NCBI RefSeq assembly: GCF_937981445.1
Contig: NZ_CALJON010000044.1
Location: 1-64,000, forward strand
From: an uncultured Veillonella sp.
GTDB lineage: Bacteria > Bacillota > Negativicutes > Veillonellales > Veillonellaceae
Direction of reading: 5' to 3'
DNA length: 64,000 nt
Shown: piece by piece, positions 16,636-25,268 of the stretch
Layout: the number at the start of each line of letters is the position of its first letter
Numbering within the stretch: position 1 is the stretch's first letter
Translations under genes and position numbers: made by a program
The notes under the pieces: model-generated
The model's database searches: none
What the model saw: only the letters and a program-made list of their open reading frames with translations
What the model was told of the DNA's origin: nothing

Positions 16636-17561
16636 TGGGAGTAAAGCTAGAACATCATATAAATGAGACCCAATTCGCTTTTGATACTCAAAATTCTTCT
16701 GAGACTCAAAATTCTTCTGATGTCCCAAAGTCTTCCGAGGCCCCAAAGTCTTCTGAGTTCCAATTTTCTTCTGAGACTGCAGTCTCGTGCATAGATTTAG
16801 AAAATGTAGCTGTTAGTTTTGCTAGTAAGGATGTACTAGAATCTATTTCCTGGTCTATTAAACAAGGGTCCATAACTACATTAATAGGGCCCAATGGATG
16901 TGGGAAAAGTACCTTGTTAAAATGTATTATGGGCAGTTGTAAAATGAAGACGGGACAGATTTTTATCAAAGGTAAATCCCTAGATCAATATGCACCAAAT
17001 GACTTGGCAAAATTGATTGCCTTTTTACCACAAGCTCCAGAAATTCCTCAAGATATGGTGGTTGAGGAGTTAGTCTATTGTGGGCGTTTTCCTCACCAAA
17101 ATTGGTGGCGCAATTCGGCTCGCGAAGACCGGATTGCGGTAGAACGAGCCTTGCAGGCAACTAAAACATTTCATTTGAAAGATCAACTTATTAACTCTTT
17201 ATCTGGTGGTGAGCGACAACGCGTATGGATTGCCATGGCCTTAGCCCAGGAGAGTGAAATTTTACTCTTAGATGAACCGACCACCTATTTAGATATTAAT
17301 CATCAATTGGAAGTGTTGGATTTATTGAAGCGTTTAAATCGCGAGCAAGGTCTTACTGTGATTATGGTACTTCATGAACTTAATCAAGCGGCTGCGTATT
17401 CTCATGAAGTGGGTGTATTGCATAAGGGGCATTTAGCAGCGGTGGGAAACCCTAAAAGGGTGTTTACGCCAGAGCTCTTAGAAGCGGTATTTGCTGTAAA
17501 ATCCCATATATCCTGTGAATTGGGAACACCGTATATAAAAATCGAAGGCTTGCTAAAATAA
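16635..17561 (+). CDS. FecE/BtuD-type ABC transporter ATP-binding protein with repeat extension
   Basis: 308 residues. ATPase core from about residue 50: Walker A IGPNGCGKST (84-93), signature LSGGERQRVW, Walker B EILLLDEPTTYLD, and the D-loop/H-switch region VLHELNQAAAY. It powers the permease encoded just upstream. Family members are usually near 255 residues; the extra is an N-terminal stretch with five hexapeptide copies (ETQNSS, EAPKSS). Start overlaps the permease stop (TAATG). Last gene of the plus-strand unit; a two-way terminator follows at 17641. Confidence 0.92.
   Translation: MGVKLEHHINETQFAFDTQNSSETQNSSDVPKSSEAPKSSEFQFSSETAVSCIDLENVAVSFASKDVLESISWSIKQGSITTLIGPNGCGKSTLLKCIMGSCKMKTGQIFIKGKSLDQYAPNDLAKLIAFLPQAPEIPQDMVVEELVYCGRFPHQNWWRNSAREDRIAVERALQATKTFHLKDQLINSLSGGERQRVWIAMALAQESEILLLDEPTTYLDINHQLEVLDLLKRLNREQGLTVIMVLHELNQAAAYSHEVGVLHKGHLAAVGNPKRVFTPELLEAVFAVKSHISCELGTPYIKIEGLLK
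16683..16772 (+). repeat. 18-bp in-frame repeat, five copies
   Basis: Five diverged 18-bp units (consensus GAGACTCAAAATTCTTCT) encode ETQNSS-type hexapeptides before the ATPase domain. Unit length equals that of the array in the preceding permease gene, but the sequence is unrelated. Confidence 0.85.
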
Positions 17562-17640
17562 AAGTGTAAGGTTTGCAAAATAAGTTGCAATTTTGCAAAA
17601 ATTAAAATTTTACTAAAATTAAAAATGAAAGTTACACAAT

Positions 17641-17692
17641 AAAAAAGGAGTTCAGCCCTTAAGAGGGAGAACTCCTTTTTATATACTACTTT
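17641..17692. terminator. Bidirectional terminator between convergent cobalamin units
   Basis: AAAAAGGAGTTC pairs with GAACTCCTTTTT around a loop of about 15 bases, with A and T runs on both sides. It ends both the cbi plus-strand unit and the minus-strand cbiK-lipoprotein unit. Confidence 0.85.
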
Positions 17693-17762
17693 GTATGTTA
17701 CTTTATATACTACATATTTCAATAAATATATGCATAGAGTTTTAAGGCTCCTAGCGGTTTGT

Positions 17763-18707
17763 TTAAAAGACTACTTCTTTATTGTAGGCTAATTTCACTA
17801 ATTCAGCCATGGCATCTGGTGTATAAAGACCAGGATTTAATAAAAAGCGATTGGATGGTAAATAAAAGACCTTGTTATTGCGTACGGCTTTTAAATTCTG
17901 CCAAGCTGGATTTGTGGTCATTTCCTTTTCCATGGTTTTAGTAATATCTTCTTTTTTGCCCATAGTGGAAATAAAGATAATGTCCGGGTCATCTACAGCT
18001 AGTTGTTCTAAGGAATAGGGAATTGTTTTAGCTGATTTGTCGTAATCCCCTTGAAGAACTACATTATCCATGCCTAGCTCTTTGACCATGGAGGCTGTAA
18101 TGGCTAGCTCAGTTTCGGCTGTTACGGCCTTAGCAGTAGCGCGTAATACGGCGACTTTAGCTGGCTCTTCTTGATGGGCTACGGCTTTTACGGCTTCAAT
18201 CTTACGATTGTAATCGGCCACTACAGCATTGGCTTTAGCTTCATTGTGCGTTATGTCTCCTAAGAATAAGAGTAGGGGCACATTGTCCTTAATACCATCA
18301 TACGTAATGAGCACATACGGAAGCTGATTGCTTTTTAATTGTCCTTCATACTTACCGTGCTGATTGCTTAAACCAAGGACTAAATCAGGTTGTAAGCCTA
18401 GCAAGGTTTCCATATTAATATTTGAAGTAGAACCTATAGAGGGTAATGATTGAAACTCTTCAGGTACTGGTTCAGTACTATCCACTCGATCGATGGATTT
18501 GCCATCCACGGCATGTAATAGATAGAGTACAGAATTGCTCAAGGTGGCAATGCGCTTAGGATTGGCAGGCACCGTGTATTCCTGTCCTTTGTAAGTAATG
18601 GTGCGCGTGCTTTCATCTGCAGTAGTGTTAGTTTTACCGCAACCAGCTAGTACGAGTAGGGTACAAGCTAGTAAAGCTAATATGGTTAAGCGAAGTGGTT
18701 TTATCAT
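17763..18707 (-). CDS. BtuF/FecB-type substrate-binding lipoprotein
   Basis: 314 residues. The N-terminal segment ends in a lipobox (LVLAGC), predicting a lipid-anchored protein on the periplasmic side. The remainder is a type III periplasmic binding domain (ANPKRIATLSNSVLYLLHAV near the start; DPDIIFIS later), the class that delivers iron chelates, heme or cobalamin to FecCD/BtuC permeases. It starts four bases inside the end of the exported cbiK gene and shares its cobalamin-riboswitch leader, and it faces the permease-ATPase pair. A corrinoid or cobalt-chelate ligand is the best guess; iron or heme remains possible. Confidence 0.88.
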   Translation of the reverse strand: MIKPLRLTILALLACTLLVLAGCGKTNTTADESTRTITYKGQEYTVPANPKRIATLSNSVLYLLHAVDGKSIDRVDSTEPVPEEFQSLPSIGSTSNINMETLLGLQPDLVLGLSNQHGKYEGQLKSNQLPYVLITYDGIKDNVPLLLFLGDITHNEAKANAVVADYNRKIEAVKAVAHQEEPAKVAVLRATAKAVTAETELAITASMVKELGMDNVVLQGDYDKSAKTIPYSLEQLAVDDPDIIFISTMGKKEDITKTMEKEMTTNPAWQNLKAVRNNKVFYLPSNRFLLNPGLYTPDAMAELVKLAYNKEVVF

Positions 18708-19732
18708 TTTTGTGCCTCAACATCATTTTCTAAGGCCTGCCAAGCTTCGTCAGCACGGGCTGCATAAATATGGCGAATAGCTTCATTTTCGCCTAGGCCA
18801 TGGATATATGTATCCACTTTAAAGCCTTCCGCTATTAATTGTGATTTATGTGAATCTGGCTCGTCACCAGCCATGTCATTGGTGGCATGGTCACCGGCAA
18901 CCATCATAAATGGCATTAAGGTTACATGAGTAATACCTTTTGCCTTTAACATAGGAATAACTTGTTCAAGGCGAGGATGTCCTTCTACTGTATAAAGATA
19001 GGTGTTAGATAAGCCTAGGGAATTGATACGGTCTTGAATTACTGAATAGTATGCATTTGATGGGTCTGGTGTACCATGTGCCATGAGGAGCACTGCATCT
19101 TGAGGTCCTTGGTTAGGGAATTGAGTGGCTACAGCTTTTACTACGGCTTCCACATCATCAGCTTGCTCTTCTTGGCCCATCCAATACATGAGGGGCGTGC
19201 CCATAGTCATTTTTTTGAAATTATGTTTGTATCCATTAAAGACTGCGGATTTATAATTGTATTCAATGCCAGGAATTACATCAAGTGTTGTTAAGGCCAC
19301 CCGAGTGTAGCCTTCTTTTTGAAGTTGGTCTAAGGCCTCTTCCGGCGTTGGGTAGGTAATACCTTCGTTGGCTTTGATGCGATCAATAATAATATGAGAT
19401 GTAAAAGCAGTTACAACTTTTGTATTAGGATGTTGGGCTTGAATTTCCTCTACCGTTTTAGTGATTGTTTTATCGCGCGTATCTTTAAAGGTAGTACCAA
19501 AGCTCATGACTAGAAGTGCGTCTTTATTTGGTTTAGCGAGCATAGTAGGGTCAGTTGAAGTATAGGTTTTAACACCTAGTTGAGTCGCTTCTAGTAATGC
19601 TGGTGTAGCTGTTTTGACTTCAGAACTCAAGGTGTAGGCAGCGTGGACTTCAGGCATAACATAAGTGACTCCAGTTAATGCGGTAATAGCAAGAGCAGCG
19701 CTAAGAGTTTTCTTCAAAAATTGTTGTTTCAT
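18704..19732 (-). CDS. cbiK: Exported sirohydrochlorin cobaltochelatase, CbiK family
   Basis: 342 residues from the ATG at 19732 (GGGAGGA nine bases upstream; a longer open frame lacks this). The first 32 residues are a signal peptide ending near VHA. The mature part is a class II chelatase: ALLVMSFGTTFKDTR, then a Glu in GIEYNYK, the first His in LLMAHGTPD and the second His in MMVAGDHATND. These correspond to the Glu89/His145/His207 metal ligands I recall for Salmonella CbiK. Exported relatives (CbiK-P) occur in Desulfovibrio and have been linked to metal or heme handling outside the cytoplasm. Here it is paired with a binding lipoprotein behind a cobalamin riboswitch. Confidence 0.9.
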   Translation of the reverse strand: MKQQFLKKTLSAALAITALTGVTYVMPEVHAAYTLSSEVKTATPALLEATQLGVKTYTSTDPTMLAKPNKDALLVMSFGTTFKDTRDKTITKTVEEIQAQHPNTKVVTAFTSHIIIDRIKANEGITYPTPEEALDQLQKEGYTRVALTTLDVIPGIEYNYKSAVFNGYKHNFKKMTMGTPLMYWMGQEEQADDVEAVVKAVATQFPNQGPQDAVLLMAHGTPDPSNAYYSVIQDRINSLGLSNTYLYTVEGHPRLEQVIPMLKAKGITHVTLMPFMMVAGDHATNDMAGDEPDSHKSQLIAEGFKVDTYIHGLGENEAIRHIYAARADEAWQALENDVEAQK

Positions 19733-19759
19733 TTTTTTATCCTCCCTAATTATAAATAA

Positions 19760-19791
19760 AGCCTCCACCAAAGCGAAGAATCGGTGGAGGT
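19760..19791 (-). terminator. Terminator hairpin of the cobalamin riboswitch leader
   Basis: On the minus strand CCTCCACC, a 13-base loop and GGTGGAGG are followed by CTTTATTT, just before the cbiK ribosome site. A second perfect hairpin (GATGTACTA with TAGTACATC, 19820-19843) lies between it and the aptamer and may act in the switch. Confidence 0.7.
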
Positions 19792-19904
19792 ATCATGTAT
19801 GGCCACAGCTCTGTTAAGATGTACTATGATTATAGTACATCGCCCTTGTGAGGTGGTTGCTTTGCCTAGTTATCTAGTTAGTGAATCTACATTATATTGA
19901 CACT

Positions 19905-20125
19905 GATCTACCTATCCATCGCTCGTGGGTTAATGGTAATCCATGTTAGGCAGTTCTTCTGGCTCGAGTTCTTCGTGTACATCCCCTTCCCAGACGCTAG
20001 ATTTTAAATACATAGATAAATCTAGACCTGTGTCCAGTGGTATATTGATGGCACTCCCTCATACAGCGGCGGGACCGCGACAGCGTTTACTGTACTTCTC
20101 TATTAAGTATGGCTACACCTAAAAT
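19905..20125 (-). promoter_or_regulatory. Cobalamin (AdoCbl) riboswitch
   Basis: Read on the minus strand, the region shows the ordered cobalamin-riboswitch blocks: AGGTG near the 5' end, TTAATAGAGAAGT, GCGGTCCCGCCGCTGT, a CCACTGG block, CTGGGAAGG, and the B12 box as GAGCCAGAAGAACTGCC, followed by the kissing-loop partner stem. It should repress the cbiK-lipoprotein pair when cobalamin is plentiful. The stretch between the aptamer and the gene holds the hairpins of the expression platform. Confidence 0.93.
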
Positions 20126-20600
20126 GGTCATATTAGTTTAATTTCATCATAGCAAAATTGTAAAGTAAATGTCAATTTAACGGCTTAGGGAATAGAGAAG
20201 GAGACAGTATAATTATTGAAAGTCTTTATTAGCTTATTCTACTATGAGTATGGTGTTTTTCCTTAACTTTCTCTAGTTTTCCTTGAGTATTTAGAAATAA
20301 ATAACTAGATTTATGAATAAAATATGTTTAAAATGTATAAATAATCATTGAAAATGTATAGATATATTGAGAGTTATTATATAATAATAAGAATAGATTA
20401 GATTATTCTTCTCACTTGAAGTGGTGGTGTGGAATCATATAAATATAATATGTACCTGAATTATTAGAATCTGCAGAATCCCCTATATGTCTCTAACTTA
20501 CGTTCATTATTTGACTATATTGATATTAATCGAACTGCATCGTAAAAATTAGATTTACTCTATGGAAAATCAATTAAAATTTGAAATTATCAATGATACT
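20126..20600. other. AT-rich intergenic stretch between divergent units
   Basis: About 470 very AT-rich bases. It should contain the minus-strand promoter for the cobalamin-riboswitch transcript just above 20125. No gene, RNA or repeat could be recognised. Confidence 0.4.
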
Positions 20601-20601
20601 C

Positions 20602-20662
20602 AATGATAATTATTAAAATGAGAAAAGTTCTCATTGACTTAATTTAAAAATTAACGTATTAT
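20602..20662 (+). promoter_or_regulatory. Promoter with overlapping operator-like palindromes, upstream of the second cbiK-like gene
   Basis: TTGACT (20634-20639) and TATTAT (20657-20662) are 17 bases apart. Directly upstream lie a Fur-like AATGATAATTATTA (20602-20615) and a perfect palindrome ATGAGAAAAGTTCTCAT (20618-20634) that touches the -35 box. Metal-responsive repression is plausible but not shown. A leader of about 200 bases follows before the start codon. Confidence 0.5.
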
Positions 20663-20868
20663 TATACCAACGAGAGAATGCGGGACATATATTTATTTTC
20701 TTTAATTTAAAGAGAATTATGACCATTTTCTGACACATTATAGGAGCCCATCTAGGGCGGTAAGATATGGTATAACACATATTATAGATTTTCATCTGAC
20801 AGATCGGAGTGGATGTTCTCATCTAGTGGATGACGAGTATAGGTATAGTAGTATCGGAGGATTATCAA

Positions 20869-21738
20869 ATGAGTACAAAGGGTATCATTTTAGCAACATT
20901 TGGTTCTATTTATGGGGAAGCTGTAGAAAAATCAGTAGGCGCCATGGAAGAAAAAATTAAAAAAGCCTATCCTGATGCAATTGTTCGTCGTGTATTTTTA
21001 GCCGATGCATTAATTGAAAAGTGGAACGAAAAGTATGAAGTGCCTGTACATTCTTTAGGTACAGCTCTTAATGAACTTAAGGCAGCTGGTGTTATGGATG
21101 TATTTGTATTGCCTTTTGCTTTAGTCGCAGATCAGTGCTATCAGAAGATGCGCAAAACTATTGGGGCTTTTAATTATAATAGTGAACGCAATGCTATGCG
21201 TATTCATGTAGGCAAGCCTTTATTGAGCTCCTTAGGGGTAAAAAATTATGCTGATGATTATGTATCAACTATCGATGCGATTATGAAACATATTAATATT
21301 CGTGCGTTAAATAAATCCGTTTTATTGATGGCTAATGGTCAGAATCAATTGGAATTTAGTGCATTGCAATTAAAATGTCTATACGGCAATGGTCAAAATG
21401 TGGCAGTATTTACATCTAATGGCTTTCCTAATTTTAAGCAGGCATTGACCTTGTTAGAGCGACTTGATCATAAAGAAGTACTCGTTGTGCCTCTTGCTTT
21501 GATTGGGTCTGAACATTTAATGGACTTCCTCGGCGGGGAGCGCTCTGACTCAGTAGCTACATTATTAACGGAAGAAGGTTATGGAGTGGCGATTTGGAAT
21601 GAAGGTCTTGGGGAAAATCCATTTATTCAGGAATTATTCCTTAAACATTTGGCCCAGTCTATTCGTATGATTGAACGTAAACAACAGTCAGCGAATCAAT
21701 ATAAAAGTGAGAGTCAATCCTCTAATGTAGCAGTTTAA
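20869..21738 (+). CDS. CbiK-like protein with altered active site
   Basis: 289 residues from the ATG at 20869 (CGGAGGA eight bases before). The fold is clearly that of CbiK: GIILATFGSIYGEAVEKS at the start, a LLSSLGV block and GEN at the end. It has no signal peptide. The expected first ligand His (MGHG in Salmonella, AHGT in the exported copy) is Asn here (LLMANGQNQ), and the expected Glu lies in VADQCYQK, where Gln/Cys stand. Only the His of LIGSEHLMD remains. It may be a degenerate chelatase, a cobalt/tetrapyrrole carrier, or a regulator; activity cannot be assumed. It lies next to a catalytically intact copy. Confidence 0.8.
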   Translation: MSTKGIILATFGSIYGEAVEKSVGAMEEKIKKAYPDAIVRRVFLADALIEKWNEKYEVPVHSLGTALNELKAAGVMDVFVLPFALVADQCYQKMRKTIGAFNYNSERNAMRIHVGKPLLSSLGVKNYADDYVSTIDAIMKHINIRALNKSVLLMANGQNQLEFSALQLKCLYGNGQNVAVFTSNGFPNFKQALTLLERLDHKEVLVVPLALIGSEHLMDFLGGERSDSVATLLTEEGYGVAIWNEGLGENPFIQELFLKHLAQSIRMIERKQQSANQYKSESQSSNVAV

Positions 21739-21756
21739 TTGATACAACTCCATATA

Positions 21757-21827
21757 AACGGTCCTTGTTTTGAGGACCGTTTTTTAGTCTTGCCTATATA
21801 GGACCGTTTTTTTAGTTTTGCCTATAT
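21757..21827 (+). terminator. Terminator with duplicated 3' half
   Basis: AACGGTCCT, loop, AGGACCGTT and a T-run form a strong terminator (21757-21786). Its 3' arm plus the following bases (21773-21799) are repeated in tandem at 21800-21827 with small changes, a recent local duplication. Confidence 0.85.
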
Positions 21828-21897
21828 GTGTTATATTTAATAGATAGACAGTAGATACTATTGTATTTGACATATAATTGTGCTTGAAGGAGGCTTT

Positions 21898-22761
21898 ATG
21901 AAACAGGCAATTTTAGTGGTGGCCTTTGGGACCACCGTAGAGCGGGCGCGAGTTCGTCAAATTGATGCGGTGGTAGAATATATACGAAAGCAATATACGG
22001 AATATGAAGTGCGTTTGGCCTTTACGTCGCGCATAATTGTAAAACGATTGCGCGAACGGGGCGAGCATATATTAACTGAAATGGGGGCCATGGAAGCTTT
22101 AATTGCGGAAGGATATACTAAGATAATGGTGCAGCCTTTGCATTTTACTGGTGGCGAAGAATTTGATAAATTAAAGCAAAATATTTTATCCTATAAAGAG
22201 CAAGTGGAAACAATTCGCATGGGCCGACCTTTGTTGTATTTTATGGGCCAAGAGGATCGACCTGATGATTATGATATATTAATTAATGAATGTATCCGCC
22301 CCTTACTAGCGCGTGAAGTAGCCTCGGAGAATGGAGAGGGCTTATTGTTTATCGGACATGGTGGAATTAATGTGGGCAATGCGTGCTATGGCCTGTTACA
22401 ATTAAAATTATTGCGTCAAAATTTAGCACAAGTGCGTATTGCAGCCCTCGAATCCTATCCTATGGTAGAGGATATGGCCTTGCCTTGGGAATGGCTAGAT
22501 GGAAGAAAGCCTAAGCGAATTCATCTTCATCCACTATTATTGGTGGCAGGTGACCATGCCTTACATGATATATTTGGTGATGATGCAGAGAGTATTGAAT
22601 CGCAATTAGTGGCCGCTGGTTATGAAGTGATTCGCCATGAAAAAGGTTTGGGCGAATATGAAGTAATACAAAAATTATATGCTCAGCATCTCGCTGATGC
22701 CATAGCTAATCGGTATGAAGGGCGAGGCACAGATCGACCACCAATTCCTACGATTAAGTAA
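21898..22761 (+). CDS. cbiK: Sirohydrochlorin cobaltochelatase, cytoplasmic CbiK
   Basis: 287 residues from the ATG at 21898 (GAAGGAGG five bases before). It inserts Co2+ into sirohydrochlorin, the committed step of anaerobic cobalamin synthesis. AILVVAFGTTVERAR, the Glu in GGEEFDK, the first His in FIGHGGIN and the second His in LLVAGDHALHD are all present. No signal peptide. Of the three CbiK-like proteins this is the one best suited to supply the cytoplasmic CbiL step encoded next. Confidence 0.92.
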   Translation: MKQAILVVAFGTTVERARVRQIDAVVEYIRKQYTEYEVRLAFTSRIIVKRLRERGEHILTEMGAMEALIAEGYTKIMVQPLHFTGGEEFDKLKQNILSYKEQVETIRMGRPLLYFMGQEDRPDDYDILINECIRPLLAREVASENGEGLLFIGHGGINVGNACYGLLQLKLLRQNLAQVRIAALESYPMVEDMALPWEWLDGRKPKRIHLHPLLLVAGDHALHDIFGDDAESIESQLVAAGYEVIRHEKGLGEYEVIQKLYAQHLADAIANRYEGRGTDRPPIPTIK

Positions 22762-22784
22762 TTTAGTACATGGTGGTGTAGTAA

Positions 22785-22895
22785 TAGATAGTAAATTATG
22801 GCGTAGTAACAGGTAATACATTAAGATGTAGTAACAGGTAATATATTATGGCGTAGCAATAAATTTTGGCGTAGTAATACGTAATAATAAGTATA
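22785..22895. repeat. Imperfect AT-rich repeats upstream of cbiL
   Basis: Several loosely repeated blocks (GGCGTAGTAAC, AGGTAATA, GGCGTAGTAATA) in the 169-base gap between cbiK and cbiL. Units vary in length and are noncoding. Confidence 0.6.
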
Positions 22896-22930
22896 AAAAT
22901 AACAATTATATAAGGAATATAAAGGAGTAA

Positions 22931-23641
22931 ATGATGAAGGGTAAATTATATGGTATTGGTGTAGGTCCTGGTGATTCTGAATTATTAACGGTGAAAGGGG
23001 CCCGCTTAATTAGTGAGGCTGATGTTATTATTACACCAAAAACAGAAAAGAAAGATGGCTCAGTAGCCTTACAGATTGCCAAGCCGTATATTGAAGATCA
23101 TACGGATATTGTACCAGTAGTATTTCCCATGGTAATGAATGAGTCACAACAGGCGAAAGGCTGGGAAGAGGCGCGCCAGATTATTGTGAGTCTACTAAAA
23201 GCTGGGAAGAAGGTAGTTTTTTTAACCTTAGGTGATCCTATGTTTTACAGTACTTACATGTATGTGTATGGCTTGGTAGAACAGGCTGGGTATGAGATTG
23301 AAACGGTGCCAGGCGTGACTGCTTATTGTGCTATCGGTGCACGTTTAGGCTATCCTATTGTAGAAAAAGAAGAAGTGCTCGCTATTGTGCCAGCGACGGC
23401 GCCAAAAGAAAAAATCGACAAAGTTTTGGCTGTAGCTGATGATGCGGTTATTATGAAGGTATATCGCAATTTTGCAGATGTACAAGAAACTTTGAAAAAA
23501 TATGATATGGCTGACAATGCGGTAATGATCAGCCGTTGTGGCCTGGATGGGGAAGAAATTTACGAAAATGTAGCAGAATTGCCGAGTGATTTAAAATTAA
23601 ATTATTTATCCACTATTTTGACAAAGCGAAAAAATCGCTAA
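22931..23641 (+). CDS. cbiL: Cobalt-factor II / precorrin-2 C20-methyltransferase CbiL
   Basis: 236 residues, SAM-dependent tetrapyrrole methylase acting directly after cobalt insertion. LYGIGVGPGDSELLTVKGARLI, the VITPKTEKKDGS block and LTLGDPMFYSTYMY are CbiL/CobI features. Two adjacent ATG codons (22931 and 22934) follow AAAGGAG; either could serve. Separated from the other methylase genes by about 9 kb, but in the same direction as the cytoplasmic cbiK and cbiA. Confidence 0.94.
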   Translation: MMKGKLYGIGVGPGDSELLTVKGARLISEADVIITPKTEKKDGSVALQIAKPYIEDHTDIVPVVFPMVMNESQQAKGWEEARQIIVSLLKAGKKVVFLTLGDPMFYSTYMYVYGLVEQAGYEIETVPGVTAYCAIGARLGYPIVEKEEVLAIVPATAPKEKIDKVLAVADDAVIMKVYRNFADVQETLKKYDMADNAVMISRCGLDGEEIYENVAELPSDLKLNYLSTILTKRKNR

Positions 23642-23723
23642 TGTGCTAGGCTAAGCTAATGTGCCAGGTTAATTAGAAAATATGGCTTTGCAATGAAACT
23701 ATAGGTTTAAGGAGGTGACGCAA

Positions 23724-25250
23724 GTGGAGCAAGTAAATCAAGTAAATCAAGTAAGCTGTCCTCGAATTGTAATTGCTGGCACGAATTCAGGGGTTGGGAA
23801 AACTACAATCGTAGCTGGTATATTACGCTGTTTAGTGAATCAGGGGTATGCTGTACAAGCTTTTAAAGTAGGACCTGATTATATTGATCCAGGCTTTCAT
23901 AAAGAAGCGAGTGGACGGGATTGTTATAATCTAGATACGTGGCTAGTGCCTGCACATAAATTAACAGATTTCTTTGCCCATACTACGAAAGCGGCGGACC
24001 TAGCTGTTATAGAAGGGGTTATGGGTTTATATGATGGTGGTCGCGATGGTATCAGTTCCACCGCAGATATTGCAAAGCGCTTAAAAGCGCCTGTGGTGCT
24101 TGTCATAGATTGCAAGGCCATGGGTGAAAGTGCGGCAGCTATTGCTAAGGGCTTTCGCGATTATGATAAAGATGTACAATTTGGTGGGGTCATTCTTAAC
24201 CGTATTGGCAGTCAAAATCATGAAACCATGATTCGCCAAGCCTTGGAACGCTTGCAGATTCCTGTGTTGGGAGTAATTCATCGAGATGAACGGATGAAGT
24301 CGCCAGAACGTCATTTAGGATTGACCCCTGTTACAGAGCTTGATGTGAGTGAAACTTTGCGAGTCATCAGTGAATGTATGGCGGAAAGTATTGATTTTCC
24401 TGTATTAATCGACTTAGCTCATAGGGCAGTGCCACTTGAGACGAAGGCAAAGGGGAACACTTCCATATGTGCTGTAGAAGCAGAGTGTACTACCGGTGAT
24501 GAAGAAATGGATGGCGTTGCTGATGGCATTGAAGTAGACCGTGCTACCGGTGATGTAGAAGCAGACGGCTCTACCGATAGTATAGACATAGACCGGCCGG
24601 CTCTAGTGCGAATTGGTATTGCCTATGACGAGGCCTTCTCGTTTTACTATCCTGCTAGCTTAGACGCATTAGCAGAAGCGGGGGCTGAGTTGGTGTATTT
24701 TAGTCCCTTAAAAGACAAAACCTTACCAAATGTTCAGGCCCTTGTTTTTGGTGGTGGCTTTCCTGAAATGTTTTTAAATCAGTTAAGCCAAAATGAAGCC
24801 TTGCGTAAACAAATTAAAGAGGTGGCCCAAAGAGGCATGCCCATATATGCAGAATGTGGTGGTCTCATGTATTTATGTGAGTCCGTCGTAGATTTCAATA
24901 AACAAAATTTGCCTATGGTGGGCATAGTTCCTGCTACTTGCACTATGCAAGAGACATTGCAACGAGTGGGGTATGTAGAGGCGACGGCCTTAACTGATAC
25001 AGTGTTAGTAAAACAGGGGCAGACTTTGCGAGGTCATGAATTTCATTTTTCTACCATGGACATACATCCTGCGATTGGTGAAGACGCATTTCCATGGGCC
25101 TTTCGTTTTGAAGGGGGGCGCCAACGACAAGTATATAAGGGCGGTTATAGGACCGATACCATATTGGCATCGTATTTGCATATTAATTTTGCCGGCCATG
25201 AAGAAGCGGTTCGACGATTTATTGAAAAGGCTAGACGGTGTACATTTTAA
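23724..25250 (+). CDS. cbiA: Cobyrinate a,c-diamide synthase CbiA
   Basis: 508 residues. ATP-dependent glutamine amidotransferase that amidates the a and c side chains of cobyrinic acid. Walker A GTNSGVGKT near residue 20, the DethB-like synthetase half, then a triad-type GATase half (GGGFPEMF; nucleophile Cys in YAECGGLMYL; final His in YLHINFAGHEE). GTG at 23724 is preferred because AAGGAGG lies eight bases upstream; an earlier in-frame GTG lies within that site. The N-terminus has a 9-bp repeat (VNQVNQV), and about residues 240-290 carry an acidic, Asp/Gly-rich insert with diverged repeats between the two halves. Confidence 0.93.
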   Translation: MEQVNQVNQVSCPRIVIAGTNSGVGKTTIVAGILRCLVNQGYAVQAFKVGPDYIDPGFHKEASGRDCYNLDTWLVPAHKLTDFFAHTTKAADLAVIEGVMGLYDGGRDGISSTADIAKRLKAPVVLVIDCKAMGESAAAIAKGFRDYDKDVQFGGVILNRIGSQNHETMIRQALERLQIPVLGVIHRDERMKSPERHLGLTPVTELDVSETLRVISECMAESIDFPVLIDLAHRAVPLETKAKGNTSICAVEAECTTGDEEMDGVADGIEVDRATGDVEADGSTDSIDIDRPALVRIGIAYDEAFSFYYPASLDALAEAGAELVYFSPLKDKTLPNVQALVFGGGFPEMFLNQLSQNEALRKQIKEVAQRGMPIYAECGGLMYLCESVVDFNKQNLPMVGIVPATCTMQETLQRVGYVEATALTDTVLVKQGQTLRGHEFHFSTMDIHPAIGEDAFPWAFRFEGGRQRQVYKGGYRTDTILASYLHINFAGHEEAVRRFIEKARRCTF

Positions 25251-25268
25251 AGCTTAAGGAGCTATTGT

